64,000 nt of DNA from Alphaproteobacteria bacterium (lineage in GTDB: Bacteria; Pseudomonadota; Alphaproteobacteria; Caulobacterales; Maricaulaceae). Under the pieces are notes generated by a model. The model worked only from the letters and a program-made list of their open reading frames with translations. It had not been told where the DNA came from and did no database searches. A program made the translations under genes and the position numbers. The stretch is taken from the NCBI GenBank assembly GCA_024742735.1, contig JANSXV010000002.1, forward strand, positions 434,001 through 498,000, given 5' to 3'. Below, piece by piece: positions 25,509-35,208 of the stretch (its first letter is position 1; every line of letters starts with the position of its first letter).

Positions 25509-26627
25509 ATGATCCCCTTCATCGACCTCGCCGCCCAGCGCGCCCGCATCAAGGACAAGCTGGACGCCGCCATCGCCAAGGTGATCGAGGAGGGGCGCTA
25601 TATCCTGGGCCCGGAAGTGAGCGAGCTTGAGTCCCGGCTGCGCGATTTCGGCCAGGCGCCCCATGCGCTGGCCTGCGCCAACGGCACCGATGCGCTAGCC
25701 CTGCCGCTCATGGCGTGGAAACTGCGCACCGGCGACGCGGTCTTCGTGCCGAGCTTCACCTTCGCCTCCACCGCCGAAGTCGTGCCGTGGCTGGGCGCGG
25801 ACTGCGTCTTCGTGGACGTGGATCCTGAAACCTACTGCATGGACCCCGACAAGCTGGAAGCGGCCATCGAGCAGGTGAAGGCTGAAGGCAAGCTCAATCC
25901 GGTCGCGGTCATCGCCGTGGACCTGTTCGGACAGCCGGCCGACTATCGCCGTATCAGCGAGATCACCAAGGCCCACGGGCTGAAGCTGATCGCAGACTCA
26001 GCCCAGGGCTTCGGCTGCACGCTGGATGACAGGCACCCGATCCACTGGGCCGATGTGACGACCATCAGCTTCTACCCGGCCAAGCCGCTGGGCTGCTATG
26101 GCGATGGCGGGGCGATCCTGGTCAACGACGAGGAGCTGTACGCGCACCTGAAATCCCTCCATGTCCACGGCGAGGGCAAGGAGCGCTATGAATACGCCCG
26201 CATCGGCATGAACTCGCGTCTCGACACCATCCAGGCTGCGGTCCTGCTGGCCAAGATGGACGTGTTCGAGGACGAGATCCGCGTGCGCAACGAAGCGGCC
26301 GAGCGCTATGCCGACGGCTTCGGCGATCTGGTCCGGCCCCACAAGGTCATCGACGGCGGACGCTCGGTCTGGGCCCAGTACACGATCGAAGTCGAGGATC
26401 GCGACGGCTTCCGGAAAGTGCTGGCCGATCACGGCGTGCCCACGGCGGTCTATTATCCCATCCCGCTGCACCTGCAGCCGCCCTATGCCCGCTTCGGGAC
26501 CAATCCCGGCGGGCTGCCGGTGACCGAGGCGGCGGCGGGACGGGTGGTCTCCCTGCCCATGGACGGCTATCTGGAGGGCGAGCGCCAGGAGACCGTGATC
26601 AAGGCCGTGCGCGCCGCGCTGGGCTAG
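25509..26627 (+). CDS. DegT/DnrJ/EryC1/StrS family sugar aminotransferase
   Basis: A 372-residue PLP enzyme that aminates keto-sugar nucleotides. PLP contacts are visible: ANGTDALAL (57-65), D163 in IADSAQGFG, and the Schiff-base lysine K192 in SFYPAKPLGCYGDGG. GMNSRLDTIQAAVLLAKM is the family dimer/substrate motif. It is closest in feel to WbpE/FdtB-type enzymes; the exact sugar (dTDP-3-keto or UDP-3-keto) is unresolved. The rfbBA pair 5 kb upstream could supply a keto-sugar precursor. A GT2 gene starts 4 nt downstream. Confidence 0.93.
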   Translation: MIPFIDLAAQRARIKDKLDAAIAKVIEEGRYILGPEVSELESRLRDFGQAPHALACANGTDALALPLMAWKLRTGDAVFVPSFTFASTAEVVPWLGADCVFVDVDPETYCMDPDKLEAAIEQVKAEGKLNPVAVIAVDLFGQPADYRRISEITKAHGLKLIADSAQGFGCTLDDRHPIHWADVTTISFYPAKPLGCYGDGGAILVNDEELYAHLKSLHVHGEGKERYEYARIGMNSRLDTIQAAVLLAKMDVFEDEIRVRNEAAERYADGFGDLVRPHKVIDGGRSVWAQYTIEVEDRDGFRKVLADHGVPTAVYYPIPLHLQPPYARFGTNPGGLPVTEAAAGRVVSLPMDGYLEGERQETVIKAVRAALG

Positions 26628-26631
26628 ACCC

Positions 26632-27627
26632 TTGGCGCAGCCTGACACCGCACCGGTCGCGATCCTGATCGTGGCCTACAGGAGCCGGGAAACCATCCCG
26701 AAAGTCATCGCCGCGCTTGAACGTCAGACCCTCAAGCCGGCGCGCGTGCGGCTTCTGGAGAACGGCTCGCCGGACGGCGAGCGGGTGGACCCTGAGGCGC
26801 TGCCGGACTGGGTCGAACTCATCGAGAGTGAGGAGAACACCGGCTTTGCGCGCGGCAACAACCTGCTGGCGCGCGGCGTCGAGCAGGACTGGCTGCTGCT
26901 CCTGAACCCCGACGCCTTCCCAGAGCCGGACTGGCTTGAACAGATGATTTCGGCGACCCGGCGCTGGCCGGACGCGGCCCTCTTCGGCTGCACCCAGGAG
27001 GCTTACGGTGCGCCGGGCGTGCTGGACGGGGCGGGCGATGTCTATCATTTCACCGGCCTTCCCTATCGCGCCGGCTACGGACGGCGCATGACCCCGCCGC
27101 CCGAGGGCGAGGTCTTCGGGCCCTGCGGCGCGGCTGCCCTCATCCGCCGGGCCGTATTCGAGCGCCTGGGCGGCTTTGACGAGGACTATTTCTGCTATGT
27201 CGAGGACGTGGATTTCGCCGCGCGGGCCCGGCTGGCCGGAGAGAGTTGTGTTCAGGTCCGCGACGCACGCGTCGCCCATATGGGTTACGGCTCGTCAGGG
27301 CGCCGATCAGAGTTCGCCACCTATCACGGCGCGCGCAACCGGCTCTGGACCTTCTTCAAGGTGATGCCCGGCTGGCTGCTATGGGCTCTCACGCCCGTGC
27401 ACGTGGCGGTGACGCTCCTGCTCTGGCTGTCCGCGGCGCGGTTCGGCCAGTTCACGCTCTTCGGCCAGGCGATGCGCGATGCGCTCGCCGGATGGCCGCG
27501 CCTGATGGAGAAGCGCCGCGCCGCGCAGGCCGTGCGCACCGTCCCGGCGCTGAAGATCGCCGCCATGCTGAGCTGGAACCCGGTCAATCTGCTGACCCGC
27601 GCGCCGGACGTTCGCTCGCGGCGCTGA
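26632..27627 (+). CDS. Family 2 glycosyltransferase, rhamnosyltransferase-like
   Basis: A 331-residue GT-A transferase. ILIVAYRSRETI (11-22) and LENGSPDG are the nucleotide strand and loop, ENTGFARGNN (68-77) and LLLLNPDA (88-95) the metal-binding region, and GPCGAAALIRRAVFERLGGFDEDYFCYVEDVDF the acceptor-site segment typical of WbbL-like rhamnosyltransferases (this run is described, positions about 163-194). A hydrophobic pair of helices near 240-275 should attach it to the inner membrane. The start is TTG at 26632, 4 nt after the aminotransferase stop, so it is one operon. Confidence 0.88.
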   Translation: MAQPDTAPVAILIVAYRSRETIPKVIAALERQTLKPARVRLLENGSPDGERVDPEALPDWVELIESEENTGFARGNNLLARGVEQDWLLLLNPDAFPEPDWLEQMISATRRWPDAALFGCTQEAYGAPGVLDGAGDVYHFTGLPYRAGYGRRMTPPPEGEVFGPCGAAALIRRAVFERLGGFDEDYFCYVEDVDFAARARLAGESCVQVRDARVAHMGYGSSGRRSEFATYHGARNRLWTFFKVMPGWLLWALTPVHVAVTLLLWLSAARFGQFTLFGQAMRDALAGWPRLMEKRRAAQAVRTVPALKIAAMLSWNPVNLLTRAPDVRSRR

Positions 27628-27723
27628 CGCGCGGCGCTCAGCCGCAGGGCAAAGGCTTGGACCGCTCGCCGGGCGGGCCTAGAACCGCGCAGCAGAAACA
27701 CCGAACTTGAAGAAAGTCCGCCC

Positions 27724-28494
27724 ATGGCCGCCGTCGAACCGGAAACCGTCACCGAAGTCCGCCATTATACCGACCGGCTCTTCGCCTTCCGCCTGACCCG
27801 GCCCCAGAGCTTCCGCTTCCGCTCCGGCGAATTCGTCATGCTGGGCCTTGAGGTGGACGGCAAGCCGCTGTTGCGCGCCTATTCGGTGGCGAGCCCGAGC
27901 TGGGACGAAACCCTGGAGTTCTTCTCCATCAAGGTCCCTGACGGCCCGCTGACCTCGCGGCTTCAGAACATCCAGGTCGGCGACCAGGTCCTGCTGGGCA
28001 AGAAGGCCACCGGCACGCTGGTGCTGGACGCGCTCCTGCCCGGCAAGCGGCTCTACCTATTGTCCACGGGCACCGGCATCGCGCCCTTCGCCTCGGTGAT
28101 CCGGGATCCGGAGACCTATGAGCGCTTCGATCAGGTGATCCTCACCCATACCTGCCGGGAGGTCGCCGAGCTGAAATACGGTCAGGATCTGGTGGAGTCG
28201 ATCGCCGAGGACCCGCTGGTCGGCGAATTCGCCGCCGGCAAGCTGACCTACTACCCGTCGGTGACGCGCGAGCCATTCGAGCGAAAGGGGCGCATCACCC
28301 AGCTCATGGATGACGGCGTGATCTATGACGAGCTTGGCGTCCCGCCGCTCAATCCGGAAACCGACCGGGTCATGATCTGCGGCTCCATGGAGATGCTGGC
28401 CGACTGCAAAGACCGCTGCGAAGCCGCCGGCCTCACTGAAGGCTCCAATGCGCGGCCCGCCGAATACGTGGTGGAGAAGGCGTTCGCGGGCTAA
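27724..28494 (+). CDS. fpr: Ferredoxin/flavodoxin--NADP+ reductase
   Basis: A 256-residue FAD enzyme passing electrons between NADPH and ferredoxin or flavodoxin. The FAD site is RAYSVASPSW (51-60), followed by FFSIKVPDGPLTSRLQ. The NADP site is LLSTGTGIAPFASVIRDPE (around 112-130), and the C-terminal EYVVEKAFAG carries the aromatic-terminal variant of subclass I bacterial FNRs. It supplies reductant, for example to Fe-S cluster or assimilatory reactions. It is monocistronic. Confidence 0.95.
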   Translation: MAAVEPETVTEVRHYTDRLFAFRLTRPQSFRFRSGEFVMLGLEVDGKPLLRAYSVASPSWDETLEFFSIKVPDGPLTSRLQNIQVGDQVLLGKKATGTLVLDALLPGKRLYLLSTGTGIAPFASVIRDPETYERFDQVILTHTCREVAELKYGQDLVESIAEDPLVGEFAAGKLTYYPSVTREPFERKGRITQLMDDGVIYDELGVPPLNPETDRVMICGSMEMLADCKDRCEAAGLTEGSNARPAEYVVEKAFAG

Positions 28495-28562
28495 GCCGCC
28501 TGCCCATGGCCTTCAGGCGCCCGGCGCGCTATATGCCGCCCCTTCGCGGTGAAGGAGCGCGC

Positions 28563-29381
28563 ATGCGGATCGGGTTTTTCGGAGATGTGGTCGGTAAGAC
28601 CGGACGCGAGGTGCTGGTCGAGCGCCTACCCCGTCTGCGCGAGCACTTAAAGCTCGATTTCGTCGTCGTGAATGCGGAGAACGCCGCGGGCGGCTTCGGC
28701 ATCACCGAGCGCACCGCCAATGAGCTCTATGACGCTGGCGCGGACGTGCTGACCCTGGGCAATCACGCCTGGGATCAAAGCGAGGCCCTGTCCTATATCG
28801 AGCGCGAACCGCGGCTCTTGCGTCCGGTGAACTATCCCGAAGGTGCTGCGCCGGGACGGGGCGCGTCGCTCTATGAGCTTCCCGACGGACGGCGCATCCT
28901 GGTGATGAACGTCATGCTGCGCCTGTTCATGCAGCAGCTCGACGATCCCTTCGCCGCCGTCGATCACGAGCTGCAGTCCTGTCCGCTCGGTCAGGTCGCC
29001 GATGCGATCCTGGTGGACATGCACGGCGAAGCAACCAGCGAGAAATGCGCCATGGGCGTGTTCTGCGACGGGCGGGCGAGCCTGGTGGTCGGCACCCACA
29101 CCCATGTCCCGACCGCTGACCATCGCATTTTGCCCGGCGGCACGGCCTACCAGACCGATGCGGGCATGTGCGGGGATTATGACAGCGTGATCGGCATGGA
29201 GAAGGACGAGCCGGTCAATCGCTTCGTGACCGGCATGCGCTCCGGCCGGTTCCAGACGGCGTCGGGTCCGGCGACGGCTTGCGGGCTGTTTGTGGAGACT
29301 GATGACGCCTCCGGTCTGGCGACGCGCTGCGAGCCGATCCGGGTCGGCGGGGAATTGTCGGAGATCCTGCCGGCGGCCTGA
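28563..29381 (+). CDS. YmdB-type metallophosphoesterase (TIGR00282 family)
   Basis: A 272-residue di-metal phosphodiesterase. Metal ligands are visible: D8 (FFGDVVGKTGR), E39-N40 (VNAEN), N67-H68 (LGNHAWDQ), then the His of VDMHGEATSEK and the HTHVPTAD pair. B. subtilis YmdB of this family hydrolyses 2',3'-cyclic nucleotides and affects biofilm and sporulation decisions; the role here is not known. The ATG at 28563 has AAGGAG 6 nt upstream; an in-frame ATG at 28506 lacks one. Confidence 0.93.
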   Translation: MRIGFFGDVVGKTGREVLVERLPRLREHLKLDFVVVNAENAAGGFGITERTANELYDAGADVLTLGNHAWDQSEALSYIEREPRLLRPVNYPEGAAPGRGASLYELPDGRRILVMNVMLRLFMQQLDDPFAAVDHELQSCPLGQVADAILVDMHGEATSEKCAMGVFCDGRASLVVGTHTHVPTADHRILPGGTAYQTDAGMCGDYDSVIGMEKDEPVNRFVTGMRSGRFQTASGPATACGLFVETDDASGLATRCEPIRVGGELSEILPAA

Positions 29382-29461
29382 TGGCCTGCCTCGAGCCAGG
29401 GATTGCGCTAAGCGCCGCCATTACTATGCTCCTGATTGTATGATGCACAGGGGTGGCGGGT

Positions 29462-30061
29462 ATGACCTTTCTGGCTTTGCTCTTAGGGGTGTCGGCGCAG
29501 GCTGTGGAGCCGGTCGAAGGGCCGATCGGCGATCCTGCGCTGCGGGTGCGCGAGCACGTGGAAGAATTCGAAGTTCCTGGAAGGACTTACAGACGCTTCT
29601 ACGACAACATCGACGAGTACGGTCCGCAAGGCCTGTTCAGCTATTTCGAGTACGCGATCAACTTTTCCGCCAGATGGGAGTCTGACGGCAAGCTATGTGG
29701 CCGGGTCAGCCCGGAGGTGGAGCTGCGCTTCACGTATCACCTGCCCCGATGGACCAATTATCAGAGCCGCAACGAGCGTGAACAGGCGGCGTTCGATGAA
29801 GTCTATGCCAGTCAGCGTGTTTTTCTCGAAGGATACGCGCGGCTTGTGCGGCGCGGCGGTGTCGGCCTGATCGACGACCTGCGTGAACTGGAGTCGCAGG
29901 ACTGCGCAGCGCTTGGCGAAACTCTCAATGGAATTGCTCAGGCGTGGTACGACGCCATAAGCGATGCCGTCGAGACCTACGAGGACGGCGCCGGTGAGGT
30001 CCCTCTACGCGACACGGTGTGCCTGAGAACGGGCTCGCGAATTCGCCGGTGCGGCAACTGA
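29462..30061 (+). CDS. Secreted protein, possibly a degenerate DUF922-like protease fold
   Basis: A 199-residue protein with a short signal peptide (MTFLALLLGVSAQAVE). The central part, CGRVSPEVELRFTYHLPRWTN (about 76-96), followed by a helix resembles the secreted DUF922 (predicted zinc protease) pattern of a Cys, beta strands and L-P-R-W-T. The expected HExxH is absent: the corresponding helix reads SQRVFLEGYARL. Three further Cys residues lie near the C-terminus, one at IRRCGN, suggesting disulfides. A GTG at 29453 is an alternative start. The DUF922 link is tentative. Confidence 0.6.
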   Translation: MTFLALLLGVSAQAVEPVEGPIGDPALRVREHVEEFEVPGRTYRRFYDNIDEYGPQGLFSYFEYAINFSARWESDGKLCGRVSPEVELRFTYHLPRWTNYQSRNEREQAAFDEVYASQRVFLEGYARLVRRGGVGLIDDLRELESQDCAALGETLNGIAQAWYDAISDAVETYEDGAGEVPLRDTVCLRTGSRIRRCGN

Positions 30062-30082
30062 AACGACTGGCGAGTGACGGCG

Positions 30083-30535
30083 TTACCGCCCCCGTTTCAG
30101 ATCCTGAAACACCCGCTCCAGCCCGTTCAGGAAGTCTGACCGGTCGCGGCTGGAATAGGGCCGGCCGCCGCCGCCCTCCATGTTTCCTGCGCTCCTGAGA
30201 TCCGTCATCAGATCGCGCATGGCGAGCTTTGCGCCGATGGAGTCCTGCGTGAAAATCTGACCGCGATGGTCGATGGCCTTGGCCCCGGCCTTCAGGCACC
30301 GGTCGGCCAGCGGGATGTCGCCGGTGACGCAGATGTCGCCCGGTCCGATCGCGTCTGCGATCCAGTCATCGGCGGCGTCGGCGCCTTCCGGCACGATGAC
30401 CAGCTCCGCCCACGGGCTTTGGGGGCGCCGCAGGCCGCCGTCGCAGACCAGCTTGACCTCGGTCTGGTGGCGTTCTGCCACGCGGATCGTCTCGTCCTTC
30501 ACCGGGCAGGCGTCGGCGTCGATGTAAACCGTCAT
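30083..30535 (-). CDS. YaiI/YqxD family protein (UPF0178, PIN-like NYN fold)
   Basis: A 150-residue protein with the family opening [23 protein letters not shown], the D-rich [13 protein letters not shown] and [16 protein letters not shown], and the [13 protein letters not shown] segment. The acidic cluster (D6, D8, then DD and D) is consistent with a metal-dependent PIN/NYN nuclease-like fold; function is uncharacterised in the family. The start at 30535 is the only ATG before the conserved IDADACPVK. It is divergent from serA with a 96-nt gap. Confidence 0.9.
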   Translation of the reverse strand: MTVYIDADACPVKDETIRVAERHQTEVKLVCDGGLRRPQSPWAELVIVPEGADAADDWIADAIGPGDICVTGDIPLADRCLKAGAKAIDHRGQIFTQDSIGAKLAMRDLMTDLRSAGNMEGGGGRPYSSRDRSDFLNGLERVFQDLKRGR

Positions 30536-30631
30536 GCGCTCTCCGCGTCCCAGCTGGCGATACCGGCTTGCTTTCGCAGCGCCAGCGCCCATGCTGTGCG
30601 CTGCAACATAACGCAAACCGGATCGACCGAC

Positions 30632-31861
30632 ATGGCGCACGCCCAGCCCTTCAAAGCCCTGCTTCTGGAAAATGTCCACCCCGACGCCGACGAGGCGCTC
30701 AAAGCCTTCGGCCCGATCGAAGTGCGCCGCCTGTCCGGCTCGCCGGGCCGCGACGAGCTGGAGGCGGCTCTGGCCGAGGCGGACGTGGTGGGGATCCGGT
30801 CACGCACCCAGATCGACGCGTCCCTGCTGGACAAGGCGCCTGATCTCAAGGCGATCGGCTGTTTCTGCATCGGCACCAACCAGGTCGATCTGGACGCCGC
30901 CGCCGCTCGCGGCGTTCCGGTGTTCAATGCGCCCTTCGCCAACACCCGCTCGGTGGCCGAGCTGACCATGGCCAGCGTGATCATGCTCATGCGCCGCATC
31001 CCGGAGAAGATGTTCGCCATCCAGCGCGGGGAATGGCTGAAGACCGCCGACGGCGCCAACGAGGTGCGCAAGAAGAAGCTGGGCATCGTGGGCTACGGCA
31101 ATATCGGCGCCCAGCTCTCCGTGATCGCCTCGGCGCTCGGCATGCACGTGTACTATTACGACATCGAGCCAAAGCTCGCCCATGGCAACGCCCGGCCCAT
31201 GGAGAGCCTGGACGCGCTGTTGTCCGAATGCGACGTCGTGACCCTGCATGTGCCGGCCACGGCGCGCACCGCCAATTTGATGACGGCTGAGCGCATCGCG
31301 CAGATGAAGCCCGGCGCCTATCTGATCAACCAGGCCCGAGGCAATCTCGTGGACGTCGACGCGCTCGCCGCCGCGCTGAAGTCCGGTCATATCGCCGGGG
31401 CGGCCGTGGACGTGTTCCCGGTCGAGCCCAAGAGCAAGGATGAGCGTTTCGAGAGCCCGCTCACCGAGTGCGAGAACGTCATTCTCACCCCTCATATCGG
31501 TGGGTCCACCGCCGAAGCCCAGCAGGCGATCGGCACGGACGCCGCGACCAAGCTGGCGAAATACCTCTACCAGGGCGCCACGAACTTCGCGGTGAACTTT
31601 CCTGAAGTGGAGCCCGGCCCCGTGGGCGAGGGGCGCACGCGCCTGATGGTTCCCCACGAGAACCGGCCCGGCTTCCTGCGCCGCCTGAACGATCTGGCCG
31701 AGCGCCTGGGCGCCAACGTGGCGGCCCAGTTCCTTCAGACCGAAGGCGAGCTCGGCTTCGCCATCGCTGATCTCGAAGGCGAGTTACCCGCCGACCTGGA
31801 AGATCAGGTCGCCGCGCTGGACGGCGTGATCCGGGCAAGGCTGGTGCGGGCGCGGATATAG
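30632..31861 (+). CDS. serA: D-3-phosphoglycerate dehydrogenase
   Basis: First step of serine biosynthesis: oxidises 3-phosphoglycerate. It has 409 residues, matching the E. coli-type SerA with one C-terminal ACT domain. The NAD loop is [11 protein letters not shown]. Catalytic set: an Arg in NQARGNLVD, a Glu in VFPVEP and a His in LTPHIGGST. The family-specific RSRTQI and [10 protein letters not shown] are present. The last 75 residues form the ACT domain ([14 protein letters not shown]), the site of serine feedback inhibition. The start [13 protein letters not shown] at 30632 aligns with the family N-terminus. Confidence 0.96.
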   Translation: MAHAQPFKALLLENVHPDADEALKAFGPIEVRRLSGSPGRDELEAALAEADVVGIRSRTQIDASLLDKAPDLKAIGCFCIGTNQVDLDAAAARGVPVFNAPFANTRSVAELTMASVIMLMRRIPEKMFAIQRGEWLKTADGANEVRKKKLGIVGYGNIGAQLSVIASALGMHVYYYDIEPKLAHGNARPMESLDALLSECDVVTLHVPATARTANLMTAERIAQMKPGAYLINQARGNLVDVDALAAALKSGHIAGAAVDVFPVEPKSKDERFESPLTECENVILTPHIGGSTAEAQQAIGTDAATKLAKYLYQGATNFAVNFPEVEPGPVGEGRTRLMVPHENRPGFLRRLNDLAERLGANVAAQFLQTEGELGFAIADLEGELPADLEDQVAALDGVIRARLVRARI

Positions 31862-31881
31862 CCGCGCCCAGTGGCCCGGGC

Positions 31882-32679
31882 TTAGATGTCCAGGCGCGCC
31901 AGCTCGAAATGCATGCCGTCAAAATAGGCGGCCGGCTTGAAATGGCCGCCCCAGGCAAAGCCCTCGGCCTCAAAGAAGGGCAGGACGGGCAGGAGCGTGC
32001 CGTTCTCGTCTTCCTTCGCCGGTTCCTTGCCATAGCCGTTATCGCGGGCGTTCAGGTCCACCGCGATGCCCCAGGAGTGGGAGCTGAGAGGCCGGGACTT
32101 GTTCCAGGCCATATGCCGGGCCGTGAACGCGCCGTCATAGGTTTTCACGAAACGCGCCAGGTCATGCTTCATGAGCAGGTAGAAGACCCGCTGGAAGGAG
32201 GGACGCGCCTTGACATGCACGAACATGGAGGACGCGTCGTAGGGCGGCAGCGGAAAGAAGGGCGGATGGATCCGCACCAGATTCCGCCTGAAATCATTGG
32301 TGATCTCGATCGCGCCATTGTCCTTTGAGGTATATTCGATCCGCCCGAAGATCCGGATCTTCTCCTCCTCGCTCAGGGTCGTAATGGTCCCGTCCTCGCG
32401 CCGGCGCACTTCTGGATTGGTGCGGAACTTGCCGTCCTGGAGGAACTCCAGCTCGCCGCAGCCGCCGGACCAGCAGAAGGCGTCTTCGGCGATCCGGTAC
32501 CATTCGTCATTGCCGCTGACCGCGTCGCCCTCAACGCGCTCCACCACTTCCAGCATTTTCAGCGCGTCGACCTGACCGACGGGCTCGCCCGACACGCCGG
32601 GCCGGTTGCGAACATTCAGAAGGGAGGTGGTGCGTGTGATCGCCAGCACGCGGTCGATCGGGGTTTCAAACAGCCTCAT
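31882..32679 (-). CDS. M15 family peptidase (D-Ala-D-Ala carboxypeptidase/endopeptidase-like) with N-terminal SH3-like region
   Basis: A 265-residue protein. The C-terminal part holds the zinc ligands of M15 peptidases: H201 and D208 in SHSWGIAVDLNA, and H257 in YFDGMHFEL. The N-terminal part (12-80, ITRTTSLLNVRNRPGVSG... WYRI) reads as a bacterial SH3 domain, which binds peptidoglycan or targets the enzyme. No signal peptide is evident, so it may be cytosolic, exported otherwise, or phage/lysozyme-derived. Its ATG overlaps the stop of the upstream membrane protein gene by 4 nt, so they are coupled. Confidence 0.85.
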   Translation of the reverse strand: MRLFETPIDRVLAITRTTSLLNVRNRPGVSGEPVGQVDALKMLEVVERVEGDAVSGNDEWYRIAEDAFCWSGGCGELEFLQDGKFRTNPEVRRREDGTITTLSEEEKIRIFGRIEYTSKDNGAIEITNDFRRNLVRIHPPFFPLPPYDASSMFVHVKARPSFQRVFYLLMKHDLARFVKTYDGAFTARHMAWNKSRPLSSHSWGIAVDLNARDNGYGKEPAKEDENGTLLPVLPFFEAEGFAWGGHFKPAAYFDGMHFELARLDI

Positions 32680-33089
32680 CCCACAGCCTCCGTCCGGGGC
32701 GCGGATATCTCCGGCTCCGCCTCGTCAAGAAAGGGCGCAGGAGCGGCGCGGGTCGACATCATGCTCACACCCAGGTCCAGGGCGACGAGCAGGCCGCCGC
32801 CGGTGGCGGCGCCGACGCCGCCGATGAGGGCCAGCGACACGACCGGGGTCAGCCAGGACGGCGATGTCGCGCCAAACAGCGTCTCAGCGGCCGGAGACAC
32901 CAGCAGAATGGCGATGATCGAGCAGATCAGCCCGGCCAGCACGCAGGCCATGGCCAGGATGAGCGGCGAGGCCAGGGTGCGTTCGGTTATGGTTGCGCCG
33001 CGCGCCGCCAGGCGCAGCGTCGCCGCGAAGACCACGACCATGTTGGCCACCATGGCCAGCCCGGCCAGTGTGAGGACGGCGATATTCAT
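32676..33089 (-). CDS. Small membrane protein, unknown
   Basis: A 137-residue protein with three hydrophobic spans (MNIAVLTLAGLAMVANMVVV; LASPLILAMACVLAGLICSI; TPVVSLALIGGVGAATGGGL) and an acidic C-terminal tail. The ATG at 33089 has a GGGGGGAG box about 9 nt upstream; a longer in-frame start is not supported. It overlaps the M15 peptidase gene by 4 nt, so it may be a membrane partner for that enzyme, by analogy with holin-endolysin pairs. That analogy is speculative. Confidence 0.6.
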   Translation of the reverse strand: MNIAVLTLAGLAMVANMVVVFAATLRLAARGATITERTLASPLILAMACVLAGLICSIIAILLVSPAAETLFGATSPSWLTPVVSLALIGGVGAATGGGLLVALDLGVSMMSTRAAPAPFLDEAEPEISAPRTEAVG

Positions 33090-33228
33090 GATGAGACGCT
33101 CCCCCCTTGGAACTGAATCCATGAACGGCGATGGCGGACCGCGCGTCAACACTTTGTTAAGATTCTCCTTGCCCCGCGTGACCGCTCCGTCATCCTAGGG
33201 CCCAGGGGAATAAGGGGGGCATCCATCC

Positions 33229-34458
33229 ATGACCGACACGTCCGGGTCGCCGCAGAGCGGAACCAACAGCGAAATCAGCGCCGCGCCGTCGCAGGCGCGT
33301 GAGCGCGAGACGCTGTTGCGCCAGGACACGCCGCTGGCGCTGTTTCTGGTCTTCACCCTGATCTTCGCCATCGCCGCCTCGCTTCTGGGCGTGGCGTTCA
33401 AGATCGAGGGCTTCCCCTATCGCGAGCTTCTGGGCATCACCGCCCTGCTCGTTCTGGTGGTCTGGGCGGGTCAACGCTCTCTGGCGGCCATCGCCATTCT
33501 GGTGCTCGCGGCCACGATCATGCCGGAGAACCTGTTCCGCAGCACCCAGGGCGTCTTCTTCGGCATTCTGGGACAGGCCGGCCAGAGCGCGCCAGGCGAA
33601 GCGGTCGATGCGTCCGTTCTGGAATTCCAGTACAAGCCCGGCGAATCCCAGCTCGACGAAATCGACCGGGCCCGCTTCCTGGAGACCGCCCGGCTTCTGC
33701 ATGCGGTCGCTCTGGCGACGCCGGACGACATCTGGTTCCAGGCCGAGCTCTCTCCGCCGGCCGCTGCAAGCGAAACCGATTCCGCGCTCGAGCTTGAGAA
33801 CCTCGCCGGTCTCGCCCTGCGCGGGCTGGCCCAGGCCGAGGTTCTGCGCCTGTCAGCCTGGTATCTGACGGAGGCCAACCTGATCAGCTGCTCGACAACG
33901 AGCGGGTTTGAAGAAGTCGCCAACACCGAGGCGCGGCGCCTGCGCCTGTCCAGCGAGCTGGAAAGCTGCACGGCGACCCGTCCGGGGCTGCAATACATCA
34001 ACCCGTCTCTGGAGCAGGCTGTCGTGGTGCAACCTGTCTATGCCTCGGCTCCCGGCTATGAAGCCGCCTATGTCGCCGCACCGGCGATGGTGACGGTATT
34101 TGAGCCGCTGGAGGTTCCCGCTTCAGGCCCGGCGACGGTCTCGGACCGGGTCGGGCCGGGCGCGGAGGGCGAGCTGCCGCTGGTGATCACGGCGGCGGGC
34201 AGCTACGAGATCCGCGTGGACGGCCAAAGCGGCGACACGCGCAGCCAGGATCCGCGAATCTTCCTGTATGAAGGATCGGCCTACGGTCGGCTGATCGGCC
34301 AGGATGACGATGGCGGCGCCGGCCTGAACGCGCGCCTGGTCGCGCCGCTCTGTCCGGGGTCCTACACTCTGATGATCGATGAGTTCTTCGACGGACCCCT
34401 CGATTTCACGGTGCGCATCAGCCGCAACCTGGACGCCGCCGCGCCCCAGTGCGGCTAG
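33229..34458 (+). CDS. Membrane protein with C-terminal pre-peptidase-like (PPC-type) domain, unknown
   Basis: A 409-residue protein. The N-terminal ~33 residues are hydrophilic, followed by two to three spans ([47 protein letters not shown]). A periplasmic part (about 110-300) is rich in Ala/Glu with a Cys pair (ISCSTTSG and LESCTATR). The C-terminal 90 residues ([15 protein letters not shown], then [31 protein letters not shown]) match the pattern of bacterial PPC beta-sandwich domains. No enzymatic motif is seen. Its stop shares CTAG with the convergent transaldolase stop. Confidence 0.7.
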   Translation: MTDTSGSPQSGTNSEISAAPSQARERETLLRQDTPLALFLVFTLIFAIAASLLGVAFKIEGFPYRELLGITALLVLVVWAGQRSLAAIAILVLAATIMPENLFRSTQGVFFGILGQAGQSAPGEAVDASVLEFQYKPGESQLDEIDRARFLETARLLHAVALATPDDIWFQAELSPPAAASETDSALELENLAGLALRGLAQAEVLRLSAWYLTEANLISCSTTSGFEEVANTEARRLRLSSELESCTATRPGLQYINPSLEQAVVVQPVYASAPGYEAAYVAAPAMVTVFEPLEVPASGPATVSDRVGPGAEGELPLVITAAGSYEIRVDGQSGDTRSQDPRIFLYEGSAYGRLIGQDDDGGAGLNARLVAPLCPGSYTLMIDEFFDGPLDFTVRISRNLDAAAPQCG

Positions 34459-35111
34459 ACCAGCCCGCCGCGGCCGGTCTTGCTCCAGTCGGCCAGGAAC
34501 GCCTCAAGGCCTGAGTCGGTGAGCGGATGTTTGATCATCTGGTCGAAGACTTTCGGCGGGATGGTCGCGGCGTCACAGCCGGCCAGGGCGGCGGACTGGA
34601 CATGGTCGGGCGAGCGCAGGGAGGCGGCCAGGATCTCGGTCTCGTAGCCGTACTCGTCGAAAATCGTGCGGATATCGCGCAGAAGGCCGATGCCGTCCCC
34701 GCCCATATCCTCGACCCGGCCGACGAACGGCGACACGAAGGTCGCGCCCGCCTTCGCCGCCATCAGCGCCTGATTGGCCGAGAAGCACAGCGTGACATTG
34801 GTCGGCGTGCCTTCCTCGGCGAAGGTGCGGCAGGCTGTCAGCCCGTCGCGGGTCAGAGGCAGCTTGACCACGACATTGTCGGCCAGCGCGCGCAGCTTGC
34901 GGCCTTCGGCCAGCATGCCGTCGAGATCGGTCGCGACCACCTCGGCGCTGATCGGGCCGTCGACCGCCTCGCAGATCGCTTTGACGCGCTCGAAAATGTC
35001 CGCGCCGGACTGGGCGATCAGGGAGGGGTTGGTCGTGATGCCGTCGACCAGGCCGCCGGGCAGGCGGGCGGTGATGGCGTCGAGGTCGGCGGTGTCGAGG
35101 AAGATTTGCAT
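34455..35111 (-). CDS. tal: Transaldolase/fructose-6-phosphate aldolase family
   Basis: A 218-residue small-type transaldolase (MipB/TalC). MQIFLDTAD opens the barrel, [11 protein letters not shown] is the phosphate-side signature, and K83 in NVVVKLPLT is the Schiff-base lysine. [28 protein letters not shown] and the [10 protein letters not shown] end are family-typical (described, not aligned). It transfers dihydroxyacetone units between sugar phosphates in the non-oxidative pentose pathway, or cleaves fructose-6-phosphate. The start is MQIFLDT at 35111. Confidence 0.94.
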   Translation of the reverse strand: MQIFLDTADLDAITARLPGGLVDGITTNPSLIAQSGADIFERVKAICEAVDGPISAEVVATDLDGMLAEGRKLRALADNVVVKLPLTRDGLTACRTFAEEGTPTNVTLCFSANQALMAAKAGATFVSPFVGRVEDMGGDGIGLLRDIRTIFDEYGYETEILAASLRSPDHVQSAALAGCDAATIPPKVFDQMIKHPLTDSGLEAFLADWSKTGRGGLV

Positions 35112-35208
35112 GGGTTCGGGGGTCCTGACAGAGCGTGGGCGATGCGCGGAGGCGAATTGAGGGTTAGGCTTCGGGTCCGCGTCGAATTCAGCCGAAGGTC
35201 TGCCCGTA

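Noticed and set aside
31850-31867. GCGCGG/CCGCGC hairpin at the serA stop
   Set aside because: Short stem across the stop codon without a U-run.
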